Source: Verrucomicrobiia bacterium (GTDB lineage Bacteria; Verrucomicrobiota; Verrucomicrobiia; Limisphaerales; CAIMTB01). From it: a DNA stretch of 63,628 nt. A program made the translations under genes and the position numbers. The DNA is taken from positions 1 to 63,628 of the forward strand of contig JAHCBA010000038.1 in the NCBI GenBank assembly GCA_019634625.1, written 5' to 3'. The notes beneath the pieces were generated by a model, which saw only the letters and a list, made by a program, of their open reading frames with translations, ran no database searches and was not told the DNA's origin. Positions 47,601-55,796 of the stretch are shown here, in pieces (position 1 is the stretch's first letter; each line of letters begins with the position of its first letter).

Positions 47601-49915
47601 AGGCGCGCCTGGCGGACCGGTCGTTGTCGGACGACGAGCGGGGCCAGATGGCGGTCAACCTGCTCGGGGTGCGGAGTCTGGATCCGACGATTGTGCCGGC
47701 GGTGGCGGCGCTGGTGGGAGGACAGGAGAGCGCGCGGTTGCAGCGGCGGGTGATCGATGCCCTGGGCGGCACGGGGGATGCGGTTGCCGGACGGGCCCTG
47801 CTAGAGGCGATGCCGCGGCTGGAGTTCGATCTGCGCGAGGCGGCGTTCGGGCAGTTGGTGCAGCGGGTGGACTGGTCCGGGATGGTGGTGGAGGCGATGG
47901 CCGACGGGCGCGTGGCGCCGGTGCTGCTCGGGCCGTCGAACCTGCACCGGCTGCGGACCCATGCGGACCGGCAGGTGGCGGCACGGGCGCGCTCGGTCCT
48001 GGACGAACTGCGGGGGCCCGAACAGAAGGAGAAGGAGGCGCTGATCGCGCGGTTGCTGCCGGAGGTGATCAAGCCGGGCAACGCCGCGCGCGGGGCGGAG
48101 GTACATGTGCAGAACTGCGCGCCGTGCCATGAGTACAAGGGAATTGGCGCCAACTTCGCCCCGAGCCTCACCGGAATGGGTGCGCATGGCCGCGAGGAGT
48201 TGCTGGTGCACATCCTCGATCCGAACCGGGTGGTGGAACCGAACTACATGTCGGTGAGCATCGAGACGAAGGACGACCTGACGTACGACGGCATCGTGTT
48301 GCGCGAGAACAACGCGGTGGTGGTGATCCGCAACCAGACGGCGGAGACGGAGATCCGGAAGGACAACATCGCCTCCCGTCACGACACCGGGCGGTCGCTG
48401 ATGCCGGAGGGTTACGAGGAACTCGGCGTCGAGGCGCTGCGGGACCTGCTGACCTATCTGACCGAGGACGACCAGCGGTACCGGATTCTGGATCTGACCG
48501 AGGCGTTCACGGCCAACACCTCGCGAGGCATCTACAATTCCCTCCAGTCGCGGGACGAGTCGCTTCGATTCCGAAGGTGGGGGGCCCTGCGGCACCGGGA
48601 CGTGCCGTTCGACATCGTCAGCCCGCAGCGGAGTCCGACCGGCAACAATGTGATCGTGTTGCAGGGCGGCGGCGGCATGTCGCGGAGCTATCCGCGCGAG
48701 GTGGAGATCCGGGTCGGGTTGCCGGTGGCGAAGCTCCATTTCCTCGGCGGCGTGGCAGGCTGGGGTTATCCGCTGGGCGAAGAAAACAAGCCGGTGGTGC
48801 GCGTCGTGGTCCACTTTGCCGGGGGCGCGACGGAAGAGTTCGTGCTGCGGAACGGAGTCGAGTTCGCCGACTACATCCGTCGCGTCGATGTGCCGGGTTC
48901 GGAGGCGCTGGAGAACCTGGATCAACTGCTGATGCAGGGGCGGCAACTGCGTTACTTCGCCAGGACGCTGTCGCGTCCCGGGCGGGTCGAGCGCATCACG
49001 CTGGCCAGCTACAACAACGAGGTGGCGCCCACCTTCGTCGCGCTGACGGTCGAGTTGCAGGAGGGAACCGGGTCCGGGCATGCCGCTGCGCCCGCACCGG
49101 CAACGACGGAGCCGGGTCCGGAGCCGGCCTCCTCGCCGGTGGCCGTGGCTGAGACGCGGCCGGCACCGGCCCGTGAGGGACGGGTGCGCCCGGCCTTCCG
49201 GTGGGGTGCCGGGCTGAACACGCTGCTGGTCGGGGGTGGCGCGGCGCACGACTACACCCGCTGGTTCAATCTGGTGGACGTCTCGATGCTGAACGCCGCG
49301 GGCGGCATTTCGGCGGGATATGTCGAACCGCAGGATCTGAGCGCGGGCCTGGTGCGCGAGACGGATGTTCTGGTCATCAGCGCCAACAAGCCATTTCCTG
49401 ACGCCCGGGTGCGTCAGGCCATCTTCGACCATGTCGAGGCGGGCAAGGGCCTGGTGCTGGTGCATGCGGGGGTCTGGTACAACTGGCCCGACTGGCCCGA
49501 GTTCAACCGGGTGCTGGCCGGCGGGGGTTCCCGCGGACATGACCGCCTTGGGGAGTTCGAGGTGATCCTGACCGGCGGGGCCCATCCGCTGCTGGAGGGG
49601 GTGCCGGACCGGTTCCGCATCGTGGACGAGCTTTACTGGTTCGAACCCGATGCGGAAGGGACGCCCATCAAGGTGCTGGCCACCGCCTTCTCCGAGCAGA
49701 AGCAGAAGGCCTATCCGCAGGTGTTCGTGGTGGAGCACGAAAAGGCCAGGATCGTCGGACTGACCCTCGGTCATGACGGCCGGGCCCACAGTCACGAGGC
49801 CTACCGGACCCTGCTGGTCAACTCGGTGCGCTGGGTCGCCCAGACGGAGCCGGTCCACAGCGAATCGGTCCGCGCGACCTCTGCCGAGGTGGCGGAGACG
49901 GAGACGGAGGACTGA
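44681..49915 (+). CDS. Giant fusion: ThuA - membrane-bound dehydrogenase - HEAT - cytochrome c - sugar-binding-like - ThuA
   Basis: 1744 residues from the ATG at 44681, with a Sec signal ending PAAD. Order of parts: a first ThuA glutamine-amidotransferase-like domain (about 25-265: DVLVIYASDGMKIV, GGGVLAIHSGVVSGDE); a PVC dehydrogenase propeller (about 280-720: FSVHPEFTVSLAADENVAQKIMSLDWDPQGRLWVVE, WGHDGWIYG); HEAT-like repeats (720-1130); cytochrome c with NCAPCHEYKGIGANFAPSLTG (about 1143 on); a beta-sandwich domain (about 1270-1455) resembling galactose-binding folds; a Pro/Ala/Glu-rich linker; and a second ThuA domain (about 1505-1725: DVLVISANKPFPDARV, GLVLVHAGVWYNWPDW). ThuA relates to trehalose-utilisation keto-sugar enzymes. 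It starts 73 nt after the preceding dehydrogenase, so an operon is likely. Confidence 0.87.
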   Translation: MPLAIRLLCVVAFAAASLSAPAADPLRVFIRGGIKTHGPNQHDHPRFLGEWTRLLGERGLRVDGAMTFPTAGQLEQTDVLVIYASDGMKIVGEERTRFEAFLRRGGGVLAIHSGVVSGDEHAWCKEVIGGAWRWDLPPERRTKWLEGDVGIYWVDTGHPISRGLSNFDWKDEIYYDMDLAPDIGVLATSFHTVHIIAPQIWTYEKTWTGGTRPYRALVSLPGHEYDVFETPQYRTVLLRGLAWLGRQADIDRYCLPEELASLRYPPGGPLPAKDSMKTFSVHPEFTVSLAADENVAQKIMSLDWDPQGRLWVVETPEYPGGRDIHANDERISPWRAREPDRFPVGQKEPRPGRDRVSMLEDTNGDGVMDKQTVFADGLELPTSLVFYKDGVIVTQAPDILWIRDTNGDGKADRTEVLFTGWGTFDTHAVMSNLRWGHDGWIYGSVGYSAGEPRSADGSRRFGRITAGIFRFRPDGSALEQVAAGSCNTWGCEIAPDGEIFFSTATCGEPILHVVLPERVLSRAGVPRVRAARPIIEENKVFPPRQETRQPYVQIDWVGAWTSASGACVYDGGAWPGHWQGPSWSFFISEPTVWLFHHEFLDPVGVSYRGRREASRRDTHFLTSTDYWFKPIHSRVGPDGAMYLVDFYNQIAVHNDTRGPAHGARNAATRPDRDHEFTRLYRIQHKEALTLPPFRLDPREPAALVSMLDHPNGWVRVSANRLLSEGAGRRVLAGLEAKAAGAQTGYGRMHALWVLHNLDALDPELLLTSAGDMDPLIRRTAMRIAGERDFSDEDVPLDLAEARLNDSDPRTRLAALVAGANLTPTRPLADLVVKAWPTLRDPHLETAAMAMAAADPMLYIEAAFAAAEPSSVAGMVPHLARQIAQRNRASDARALVLLLARQPAATASLQAAALESLAANLRADVKPTADERLGNALRGLLGSEVTAPAVLPFIARWDFARQVGDATRAAVVRAEARLADRSLSDDERGQMAVNLLGVRSLDPTIVPAVAALVGGQESARLQRRVIDALGGTGDAVAGRALLEAMPRLEFDLREAAFGQLVQRVDWSGMVVEAMADGRVAPVLLGPSNLHRLRTHADRQVAARARSVLDELRGPEQKEKEALIARLLPEVIKPGNAARGAEVHVQNCAPCHEYKGIGANFAPSLTGMGAHGREELLVHILDPNRVVEPNYMSVSIETKDDLTYDGIVLRENNAVVVIRNQTAETEIRKDNIASRHDTGRSLMPEGYEELGVEALRDLLTYLTEDDQRYRILDLTEAFTANTSRGIYNSLQSRDESLRFRRWGALRHRDVPFDIVSPQRSPTGNNVIVLQGGGGMSRSYPREVEIRVGLPVAKLHFLGGVAGWGYPLGEENKPVVRVVVHFAGGATEEFVLRNGVEFADYIRRVDVPGSEALENLDQLLMQGRQLRYFARTLSRPGRVERITLASYNNEVAPTFVALTVELQEGTGSGHAAAPAPATTEPGPEPASSPVAVAETRPAPAREGRVRPAFRWGAGLNTLLVGGGAAHDYTRWFNLVDVSMLNAAGGISAGYVEPQDLSAGLVRETDVLVISANKPFPDARVRQAIFDHVEAGKGLVLVHAGVWYNWPDWPEFNRVLAGGGSRGHDRLGEFEVILTGGAHPLLEGVPDRFRIVDELYWFEPDAEGTPIKVLATAFSEQKQKAYPQVFVVEHEKARIVGLTLGHDGRAHSHEAYRTLLVNSVRWVAQTEPVHSESVRATSAEVAETETED

Positions 49916-49957
49916 TCGGGAAATCGCTCGGCGGATAGCCAGTCAGGATCATCGCAG

Positions 49958-49995
49958 AGACCACGGATCACGCACGGGCGGGTCCGTGGTCTTTT
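49958..49995 (+). terminator. Intrinsic terminator after the ThuA fusion gene
   Basis: AGACCACGGA (49958-49967) pairs perfectly with TCCGTGGTCT (49983-49992) around a 15-nt loop and runs into TTTT. It begins 43 nt after the stop codon. Confidence 0.75.
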
Positions 49996-50002
49996 GCGTT
50001 CC

Positions 50003-50160
50003 GCGCATCCCGGATTTGTGGGGGGAGTGCAAACCTCGCGAAGCGTCGCCTCGGAGGGCCGAGTTCCACGAGGCCGCAAGGGTGTGGAGCGCTGGGTTGT
50101 GGACTCGCGGAGCTCGTCCCTCCGATTGGCTCCCTCCTCACCCACAACTTCGGGATGCAC
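50003..50160 (+). repeat. Fold-back repeat, copy 6 (complete)
   Basis: 158 bp from GCGCATCCCGGATTTGTGGG to CCCACAACTTCGGGATGCAC, with inner arms CGGAGGGCCGAGTTCCACGA and the complement of CGGAGGGACGAGCTCCGCGA. It starts 7 nt beyond the intrinsic terminator of the ThuA fusion gene. Confidence 0.88.
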
Positions 50161-50284
50161 TGATCGGGGCGCTGAGGCATGCGAGGTACTCGCCGAACTC
50201 GGTCGTACTTTGAAAATGCGCACCTCGCGGCTCGGGCACGCAGAGTGGTGAGCCCTGCCCGCGGTTCGCGACCAGGCCGGGCGT

Positions 50285-50376
50285 GCGGACAGGGCTGTCC
50301 GCGCTCCGCAGGAAATTCGATGCCAACAAGGGGAGGAGTCGGGAGCCCGATTCGCCATTCGCCATTCGCCATTCGC
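50285..50376. repeat. Small hairpin and heptamer tandem repeat
   Basis: GCGGACA-GGGC-TGTCCGC (50285-50302) is a perfect 7-bp hairpin. At 50350-50376 the heptamer ATTCGCC is repeated nearly four times. Both lie in the 223-nt tail between repeat copy 6 and the CRTAC1 gene, where no gene is seen. Confidence 0.6.
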
Positions 50377-50383
50377 GACATCC

Positions 50384-53300
50384 TCAACGCAGAGGTCGAA
50401 TGTGGCCGTCGTGGGTGAGCATCACGCCCGGGAGATCGGCGGGGACGGGGTACTCCAGGGGTGTGCGACTCCCGGGCCAGAAGACATGCAGCCGGGTGGC
50501 GCCCGGGGGGCGGGCAAGGACATGGGTCAGGCTCGAGTGGCTGAGCCAGCCGGAGCCCGCATGGACTTCGCGCATGGGGACGGGGCCCGGGGCGTCGCTC
50601 CATCGATAGCGCGCGCCGATGCCGGCGGGATTGGCGGGCGGTCCCGCGAGGCGAAGGCGCAGGCCGGGCACGGCCCCAACGTTGCGATAGACATGCGTCT
50701 CAGCGCTGTTTTGTCCGACCGCCAGGTCCACCCGACCGTCGCCATCGAAATCCGCGGCCGCCGCTCCGCGCTGTTCGCCCGGCAATCGAACCCCGCTGTG
50801 GTGGGCGGGCACGGGCTGGAAGCGACCCGTGCCGTCGCCGGCCAGCCAGAGGCCGAGTCCGCCGTCGTAGCGCGGCAGGTGCGGGCGCACGGCGAAGAAG
50901 TTCTGGGCAAGGAACAAGTCCTCGTGCCCGTCGCCATTGGCATCGGCCACGACGATGCCGAAGACCGGGGCCAGTTGGGCGGGAAGCGGGAGTGGATGGG
51001 CCTCGAAGCGGTCGCCGCGATTGAGGAAGACGGTGGACTCGAGCCAGCGCGCCTCGACGAAGGCGGTGCGGGCGAGGGCCTGACCCAGGAGGGCGGGCAG
51101 GGTGGCTTCGCCAAAAGCGCGATGGGTCGGGAAGGCCCTGGGCAGACCGGGGAGAGCGCCTTCGAGGGCGGCTCGCTGCCGCAGCGGCACATACTCGCCG
51201 GGCCCCGGATGCCAGTACGCCTCGATGAGGTCATGGACCCCGTTGCGATTGAAGTCGCCATGGTACACGCGGAGCGGCGCGGGAACGTCGGAACCGGGGC
51301 GGTGCCTGCCGAACTGGTAGGGCGTATTGCGACCCCAGTTGCCGGCGACGAGATCCATGCGGCCGTCGTTGTCGAAGTCGCCGGCCGCGACGGCGGTCCA
51401 CCCGCCGGTGTGGTCGGCCAGGCCAAGGTCGGCGGTGATCTCGGTGAAGCCGGTGGCATTTCGGCGGAAGACGCGAAGGGGCCCCCATTCGCAGGCGAGC
51501 ACCAGTTCCGCGACGCCATCGCCGTCGAGGTCGGTGAACACCGCCCCGGTGACCAGCCCGACGTTCTCGAGGACACGGCTGCGAACGGGATCGGGGATGA
51601 AACGACCGTTGTCGTGGCGGAGGAATCGGGACGAGGCCGCGGCCGGCCAGCGACCGGGCAACACCCGTCCGCCCACGAAGAGGTCGGGCTGGCCATCCCC
51701 GTCGATGTCTCCGACGGCCAGCGGGCCGACACTCGAGGCATCGGCGGAAGCGAGTTCGTCGAGGGCGGGGCGGGCGGGATCCCAGGCCACGACCGCGGCG
51801 CCGAGTGCGGCGCCATCCTCGTAGTGGGACAGTGCCGCCAGGAGAAGCGGGGCACCGGAAGCGCGGGGCCAGGGCACCAGGCCGGTCACGTCGCGCGCCA
51901 TGGGGGTGCGCCATGCCGGGCTGTCCCAGGGGATGAAGCCGTCCGGACCCGCATTGCGAAAGACGCCGGGCGTGCCGCCGCGACCGGCGCCGATCACCAG
52001 GTCATCGGCACCATCGCCGTCGAGGTCGATCCAGGCGATACCCGGGCCCGGTTGACTCAGTGCGTGGGGGAGGAGCGGCTGACGGGCCAGGTCGTCGAAG
52101 GGGGCGTCGGCATGATGGTGGTCGAGGCGCACCCTTTCGAAGCGGATGGGCGGAAATGGGGCGTCAGGTTCGGGATCCACGGCCCGGGCGGGTGCCGCGG
52201 TGGACGAACTTCCAGGTGCGGATGTGGGCTGGTGCAGTTCGACCAGGCTGTTGGCGGGGAGGCCGGTCCATTCCGAACGGGTGCCGTCGGGCCAGCGGAC
52301 GCGCACCGTGAGGCGGTCGGCGGTGCCGGCGGCGAAGGTGCGGACCGGATCGTCGCTGGAGAGATAGCGACCGCCGGCGATCATTTCCTGGGACTGGCGA
52401 ACGGGACCGCCAAGGACCTCGATGCGGGAACCGATGGCGCGGGTGTTGGGCGGGGTGCCGCGCAGGCGCACGGCGAGGCGTGGGGCCGGAGTGCGGTTGC
52501 GGTAGAGGGCGACGGGTTCGTTGAGGTTGCCGACCACGACGTCGAGCGCGCCGTCGTTGTCGAGATCGGCGAGGATCAGTCCGTGGGACACCGCGGCGAG
52601 GTCGAAGCCCCATTCCTTGCTGGCATCGACGAAGGTCAGGTCGCCCCGGTTGCGGAAGGCGAGATTGGGCGTGGCCAGGCGGGGGAAGGCGCGCCGGCTG
52701 GCGAACACCTCGGTGGGGGTGGGGCGACGCCCGGCGCGGCCGGCGCGGATTTGTTCGACAGCGTCGAGGTCGCGACCGGCCCGTTCCATGCCGTTGACGA
52801 CGAGCAGATCCTCCCAGCCGTCGAGATCGACATCGAGGAAGACACAGCCCCACGCCCATTCGGTCGCCTCGAGCCCGCTGAGCTGGGCGATCTCGGTCCA
52901 GGTCCCGTCGCCGCGCCCGAGGAAGAGCGTGTTCTGTTCGATCTGCGGACGATCGGTGTAGAGCCCGGGGGTGGGCCGGTGGGGAAACGTTTCGTGGACC
53001 CAGCGCATGCGCAGTCCGTGATCGCGGCTGCGCATGTCCAGGACGAGGAAGTCGTCGATCCCGTCGCGATCGAGATCCGCGAAGTCCACCGCCATGGAGG
53101 AGAGACTGGTCCGGCGCAGGGCCAGCGGTGGGGCGAGACGGAAACGTCCGTCGCCCTGATTGAGCCAGAGGCGGTCCGGGGACTGAAAATCGTTGCAGAC
53201 GTAGAGGTCCGGGCGTCCGTCGCCGGTGAGGTCACGGAACATGGCGGCGAGGCCCCAATCCAGTGGGGGCGCCGTGAGGGAATTGCCGTTCTCGTCGAGG

Positions 53301-54142
53301 AAATGGCCTTCGGTCCATGGGATCGCGACGAACCGGGTACCGCCCACATTGCGGTAGAGGACATCGGGTTCGCCGTTTTCCTCGATGCCTCCGGCGGCAT
53401 TGACGACGAAGCGATTGCGGAACTCGGGATCGGTGGCCGGCCGTCCATCGACGGTGTCCACGACGGTGCGCGGCCCCTCGCGGCGGAAGGTCATCCGGGT
53501 GTTGGGCATGTCCATCAGGGCGCGGGTCCGGTAGTTGACCAGATAGAGATCCAGGAAGCCGTCGCCATCGAAGTCGGCGACGGCGATGGACATGGCGCCG
53601 CGGCCGGGATTGAGGACGAGAGGGGAGCGGGTGAAGCGGCCCTGGCCATCGTTGAACAGGAGGTGGGTTCCCTGACCGAGCGTGTTCACGATCAGGTCGA
53701 GGGCTCCGTTGCCGCTGAGATCGGCGAGGGCGATGCCGGTGCATTGAAGTTCCGGCAGGTCGATTCCCGCCGCCTGGCCGATCTCCTCGAAACGCCAGCC
53801 CCCGAGGTTCCGGTAGAGGGCATTGGGATTGTCGAAACCCGCGAAGACCAGGTCGGTCAGCCCGTCGCCATCCACGTCTCCGGCGGCGATACCCGAACCA
53901 TTCAGAAACACCTGGTTGGTGAGGTGTCGGGATTCGGCGATGCGGTTGGCGAAGTCGATCCCGGTGGCCGACGGTTCGAGGCGGACGAAACCGGGCGAGC
54001 CCTGTTCAGGGACGGCCAGGGGCGCGATCCGGTAATCGTTGTGGGCGATCCAGGACGGTGCGGCGGCCGGGACAGCCAGCGATGTCGCGGCGAAGGCCAG
54101 CGCGGCGAGCGCGGACTGTTGGGCGGGGCTCGGTAGGGGCAC
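50384..54142 (-). CDS. CRTAC1-like protein: FG-GAP/VCBS repeats with two ASPIC/UnbV domains
   Basis: 1252 residues from a GTG at 54142, with a Sec signal (about 1-28). FG-GAP/VCBS propeller repeats carrying DxDGDGxxD calcium loops fill residues of about 75-540 (GDVDGDGLTDLVFAG, VADFDGDGFLDLYLVNYR, DLDNDGALDVVVGN). An ASPIC/UnbV domain follows (about 550-640: RGTPPNTRAIGSRIEVLGG, VRWPDGTRSEWTGLP). A second propeller set comes next (about 670-1150: DLDGDGADDLVIGAGRGG, DANGDGHEDLFLAQNFF), then a second ASPIC-like segment (about 1160-1245, HVFWPGSRTPLEY). It appears to be an internal duplication of one CRTAC1 unit. Such proteins are secreted or surface-bound in Verrucomicrobiota; the function is unknown. 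Confidence 0.85.
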   Translation of the reverse strand: MPLPSPAQQSALAALAFAATSLAVPAAAPSWIAHNDYRIAPLAVPEQGSPGFVRLEPSATGIDFANRIAESRHLTNQVFLNGSGIAAGDVDGDGLTDLVFAGFDNPNALYRNLGGWRFEEIGQAAGIDLPELQCTGIALADLSGNGALDLIVNTLGQGTHLLFNDGQGRFTRSPLVLNPGRGAMSIAVADFDGDGFLDLYLVNYRTRALMDMPNTRMTFRREGPRTVVDTVDGRPATDPEFRNRFVVNAAGGIEENGEPDVLYRNVGGTRFVAIPWTEGHFLDENGNSLTAPPLDWGLAAMFRDLTGDGRPDLYVCNDFQSPDRLWLNQGDGRFRLAPPLALRRTSLSSMAVDFADLDRDGIDDFLVLDMRSRDHGLRMRWVHETFPHRPTPGLYTDRPQIEQNTLFLGRGDGTWTEIAQLSGLEATEWAWGCVFLDVDLDGWEDLLVVNGMERAGRDLDAVEQIRAGRAGRRPTPTEVFASRRAFPRLATPNLAFRNRGDLTFVDASKEWGFDLAAVSHGLILADLDNDGALDVVVGNLNEPVALYRNRTPAPRLAVRLRGTPPNTRAIGSRIEVLGGPVRQSQEMIAGGRYLSSDDPVRTFAAGTADRLTVRVRWPDGTRSEWTGLPANSLVELHQPTSAPGSSSTAAPARAVDPEPDAPFPPIRFERVRLDHHHADAPFDDLARQPLLPHALSQPGPGIAWIDLDGDGADDLVIGAGRGGTPGVFRNAGPDGFIPWDSPAWRTPMARDVTGLVPWPRASGAPLLLAALSHYEDGAALGAAVVAWDPARPALDELASADASSVGPLAVGDIDGDGQPDLFVGGRVLPGRWPAAASSRFLRHDNGRFIPDPVRSRVLENVGLVTGAVFTDLDGDGVAELVLACEWGPLRVFRRNATGFTEITADLGLADHTGGWTAVAAGDFDNDGRMDLVAGNWGRNTPYQFGRHRPGSDVPAPLRVYHGDFNRNGVHDLIEAYWHPGPGEYVPLRQRAALEGALPGLPRAFPTHRAFGEATLPALLGQALARTAFVEARWLESTVFLNRGDRFEAHPLPLPAQLAPVFGIVVADANGDGHEDLFLAQNFFAVRPHLPRYDGGLGLWLAGDGTGRFQPVPAHHSGVRLPGEQRGAAAADFDGDGRVDLAVGQNSAETHVYRNVGAVPGLRLRLAGPPANPAGIGARYRWSDAPGPVPMREVHAGSGWLSHSSLTHVLARPPGATRLHVFWPGSRTPLEYPVPADLPGVMLTHDGHIRPLR

Positions 54143-54529
54143 GGGGTGCGTCCGAGGGTGGGGAAGCGATTCCGGGTGGCAAGGAATCTCCGTGGAAGCG
54201 CACGTTTGTTGGCGTGGCCAAGTCGCGGATAGGAACGGGGGACAACGTCATCCTTGGGTCCGGCTACCCGTTCCTTTCGAAGGGGAGGGAAGGCATCGAT
54301 TTCGATTTCGATTTCGACACCGATGCGGGCTGACGCTGGAGCCGGGGGGATGGGGACTGTCCCATTCGCCCCACGACCCTTGGCGGGATGAGGGCTTCGG
54401 TGCTGAATCCGGTTCAGCTTGTTCCTGCGGGGACGAGGCTGGCACCGTATCGCGCAAGATTTCCAACCTCAGCGGATGCCACGATTGCGCGTGCGGACGG
54501 CAGCCCCGCGGCAGGCATCATGGCCTACA
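54143..54529. other. Intergenic region with short repeats, no gene supported
   Basis: The 387 nt between divergent genes contain AGGAACGGG (54231-54239) matched by CCCGTTCCT (54267-54275), a possible loose hairpin, and a (GATTTC)x3 tandem repeat at 54298-54315. Open frames here lack any recognisable domain. Confidence 0.45.
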
Positions 54530-55792
54530 ATGAAATCCGAGGTGATTCCCACGAAATCGGGCCCGGCGCTGACGCGACGGGCGTTTCTGGCGGGCGGCAC
54601 GGCGACGGCGCTGGCGACCGCCGGCTGGATGGCGGCAGTTCCCCGCGGGGCGCGTGCGGCGGCATCGCCCAACGAGACGATCGGCGTCGGGCTGATCGGG
54701 TGCGGCGATCGCGGGCGTGCGTTGATGGCGGAACTTCTGACGGTGGGCGGCCGGCATAACGTGCGGATGGCCGCGGTCTGCGATGTCTGGCGTCCGAACC
54801 TCGATCGGGCGGCGGGGGAAATGGCCCGGCGTCAGGACGCCTCCCCGGCGCGAACCACCCGGTTTCGCGAGTTGCTGGCCCGAACGGATGTCGATGCGGT
54901 CATCATCGCCACGCCGGACTTCAGTCACGGGGCGGTGCTGGTGGCCGCGCTCGAGGCGGGGAAGGACGTGTACATCGAGAAGCCGATGACCCTCGATCTG
55001 GTGTCGGCCAACCGGGCGGTGGATCTCGCGCTGACCCGGGAGCGGATCGTGCAGGTCGGCACCCAGCGGCGAAGCGAGGGGCGGTTCCGGGCGGCGGCGC
55101 GCTGGGTGGAGGAGGGGGCGATGGGACGGATCAGCCGGGTGACGGCGGAGATCAATTTCAATCATGCGCGCTGGTTGCGGCCGATCGAGGATTGCGTGGA
55201 GGCGGATGTGGATTGGGAAGCGTACCTCCTGGGGTTGCCGGGCCGCCCGTTCGATCCGGCGCTGCTGCGGCGCTGGCAGTTGTTCCGGGAGACCTCGAAC
55301 GGGATTCCCGGGTTGTGGATGACCCACTACGCCGATGCCGTGCACATGCTGACCGGGGCGACGTATCCCTCGGCGGCGGTGGCCCTCGGGGGCATCCATG
55401 TGTGGAGGGATGGGCGTGAGCATGCGGACACCTTCCGGGCGGCGCTGGAGTATCCGGAGGGGTTCCTGTTCACCTGGGGCATGGGCCTCGGCAACGCCCA
55501 CGGCGTCCAGTTCACGATTCACGGGCTCCGGGCCACGCTCGACGTGGAATCGTGGCGGGTCATTCCCGAACGCGGCGTGGCGGACGCCCCCGAAGCGCGG
55601 ACCCTCGCGGGCGAACCCGGGCGCGGGCATGTGGAGGATTGGGTGGCCTGCCTGCGGTCGCGCGGGCCCACCCGGGCGCCGATCGGGACGGGACACCAGC
55701 ACGTGGTGGCGACGGTGATGGCCGCGCAAGCCCTGGAGACGGGGCGACGTCAGCGTTATGACACGTCACGACGGACCATCTTCGAGGGCTGA
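54530..55792 (+). CDS. Tat-exported Gfo/Idh/MocA family oxidoreductase
   Basis: 420 residues from the ATG at 54530. The Tat signal is TRRAFLAGGTATALATAGW. The Rossmann domain is IGVGLIGCGDRGRALMAELL, followed by DVDAVIIATPDFSHG and DVYIEKPMTLDLVSANRAV (EKP). The C-terminal domain has VGTQRRSEGRFRAAARWV, VDWEAYLLGLPGRPFDP and WMTHYADAVHML. It heads a three-gene run with the enolase-superfamily enzyme (start 4 nt after this stop) and the PmoA protein. The set suggests oxidation then dehydration of a sugar or sugar acid outside the cytoplasm. Confidence 0.9.
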   Translation: MKSEVIPTKSGPALTRRAFLAGGTATALATAGWMAAVPRGARAAASPNETIGVGLIGCGDRGRALMAELLTVGGRHNVRMAAVCDVWRPNLDRAAGEMARRQDASPARTTRFRELLARTDVDAVIIATPDFSHGAVLVAALEAGKDVYIEKPMTLDLVSANRAVDLALTRERIVQVGTQRRSEGRFRAAARWVEEGAMGRISRVTAEINFNHARWLRPIEDCVEADVDWEAYLLGLPGRPFDPALLRRWQLFRETSNGIPGLWMTHYADAVHMLTGATYPSAAVALGGIHVWRDGREHADTFRAALEYPEGFLFTWGMGLGNAHGVQFTIHGLRATLDVESWRVIPERGVADAPEARTLAGEPGRGHVEDWVACLRSRGPTRAPIGTGHQHVVATVMAAQALETGRRQRYDTSRRTIFEG

Positions 55793-55796
55793 TGCC

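Noticed and set aside
50402-54136. 1244-codon open frame on the plus strand opposite the CRTAC1 gene
   Set aside because: The VCBS protein on the minus strand has repeated DxDGDG loops and a signal peptide, whereas this frame has no recognisable domain.
54058-54333. 91-codon open frame ending in an Asp/Phe repeat
   Set aside because: No homology, overlaps the CRTAC1 5' end, and the Asp-Phe repeat comes from a GATTTC tandem repeat.
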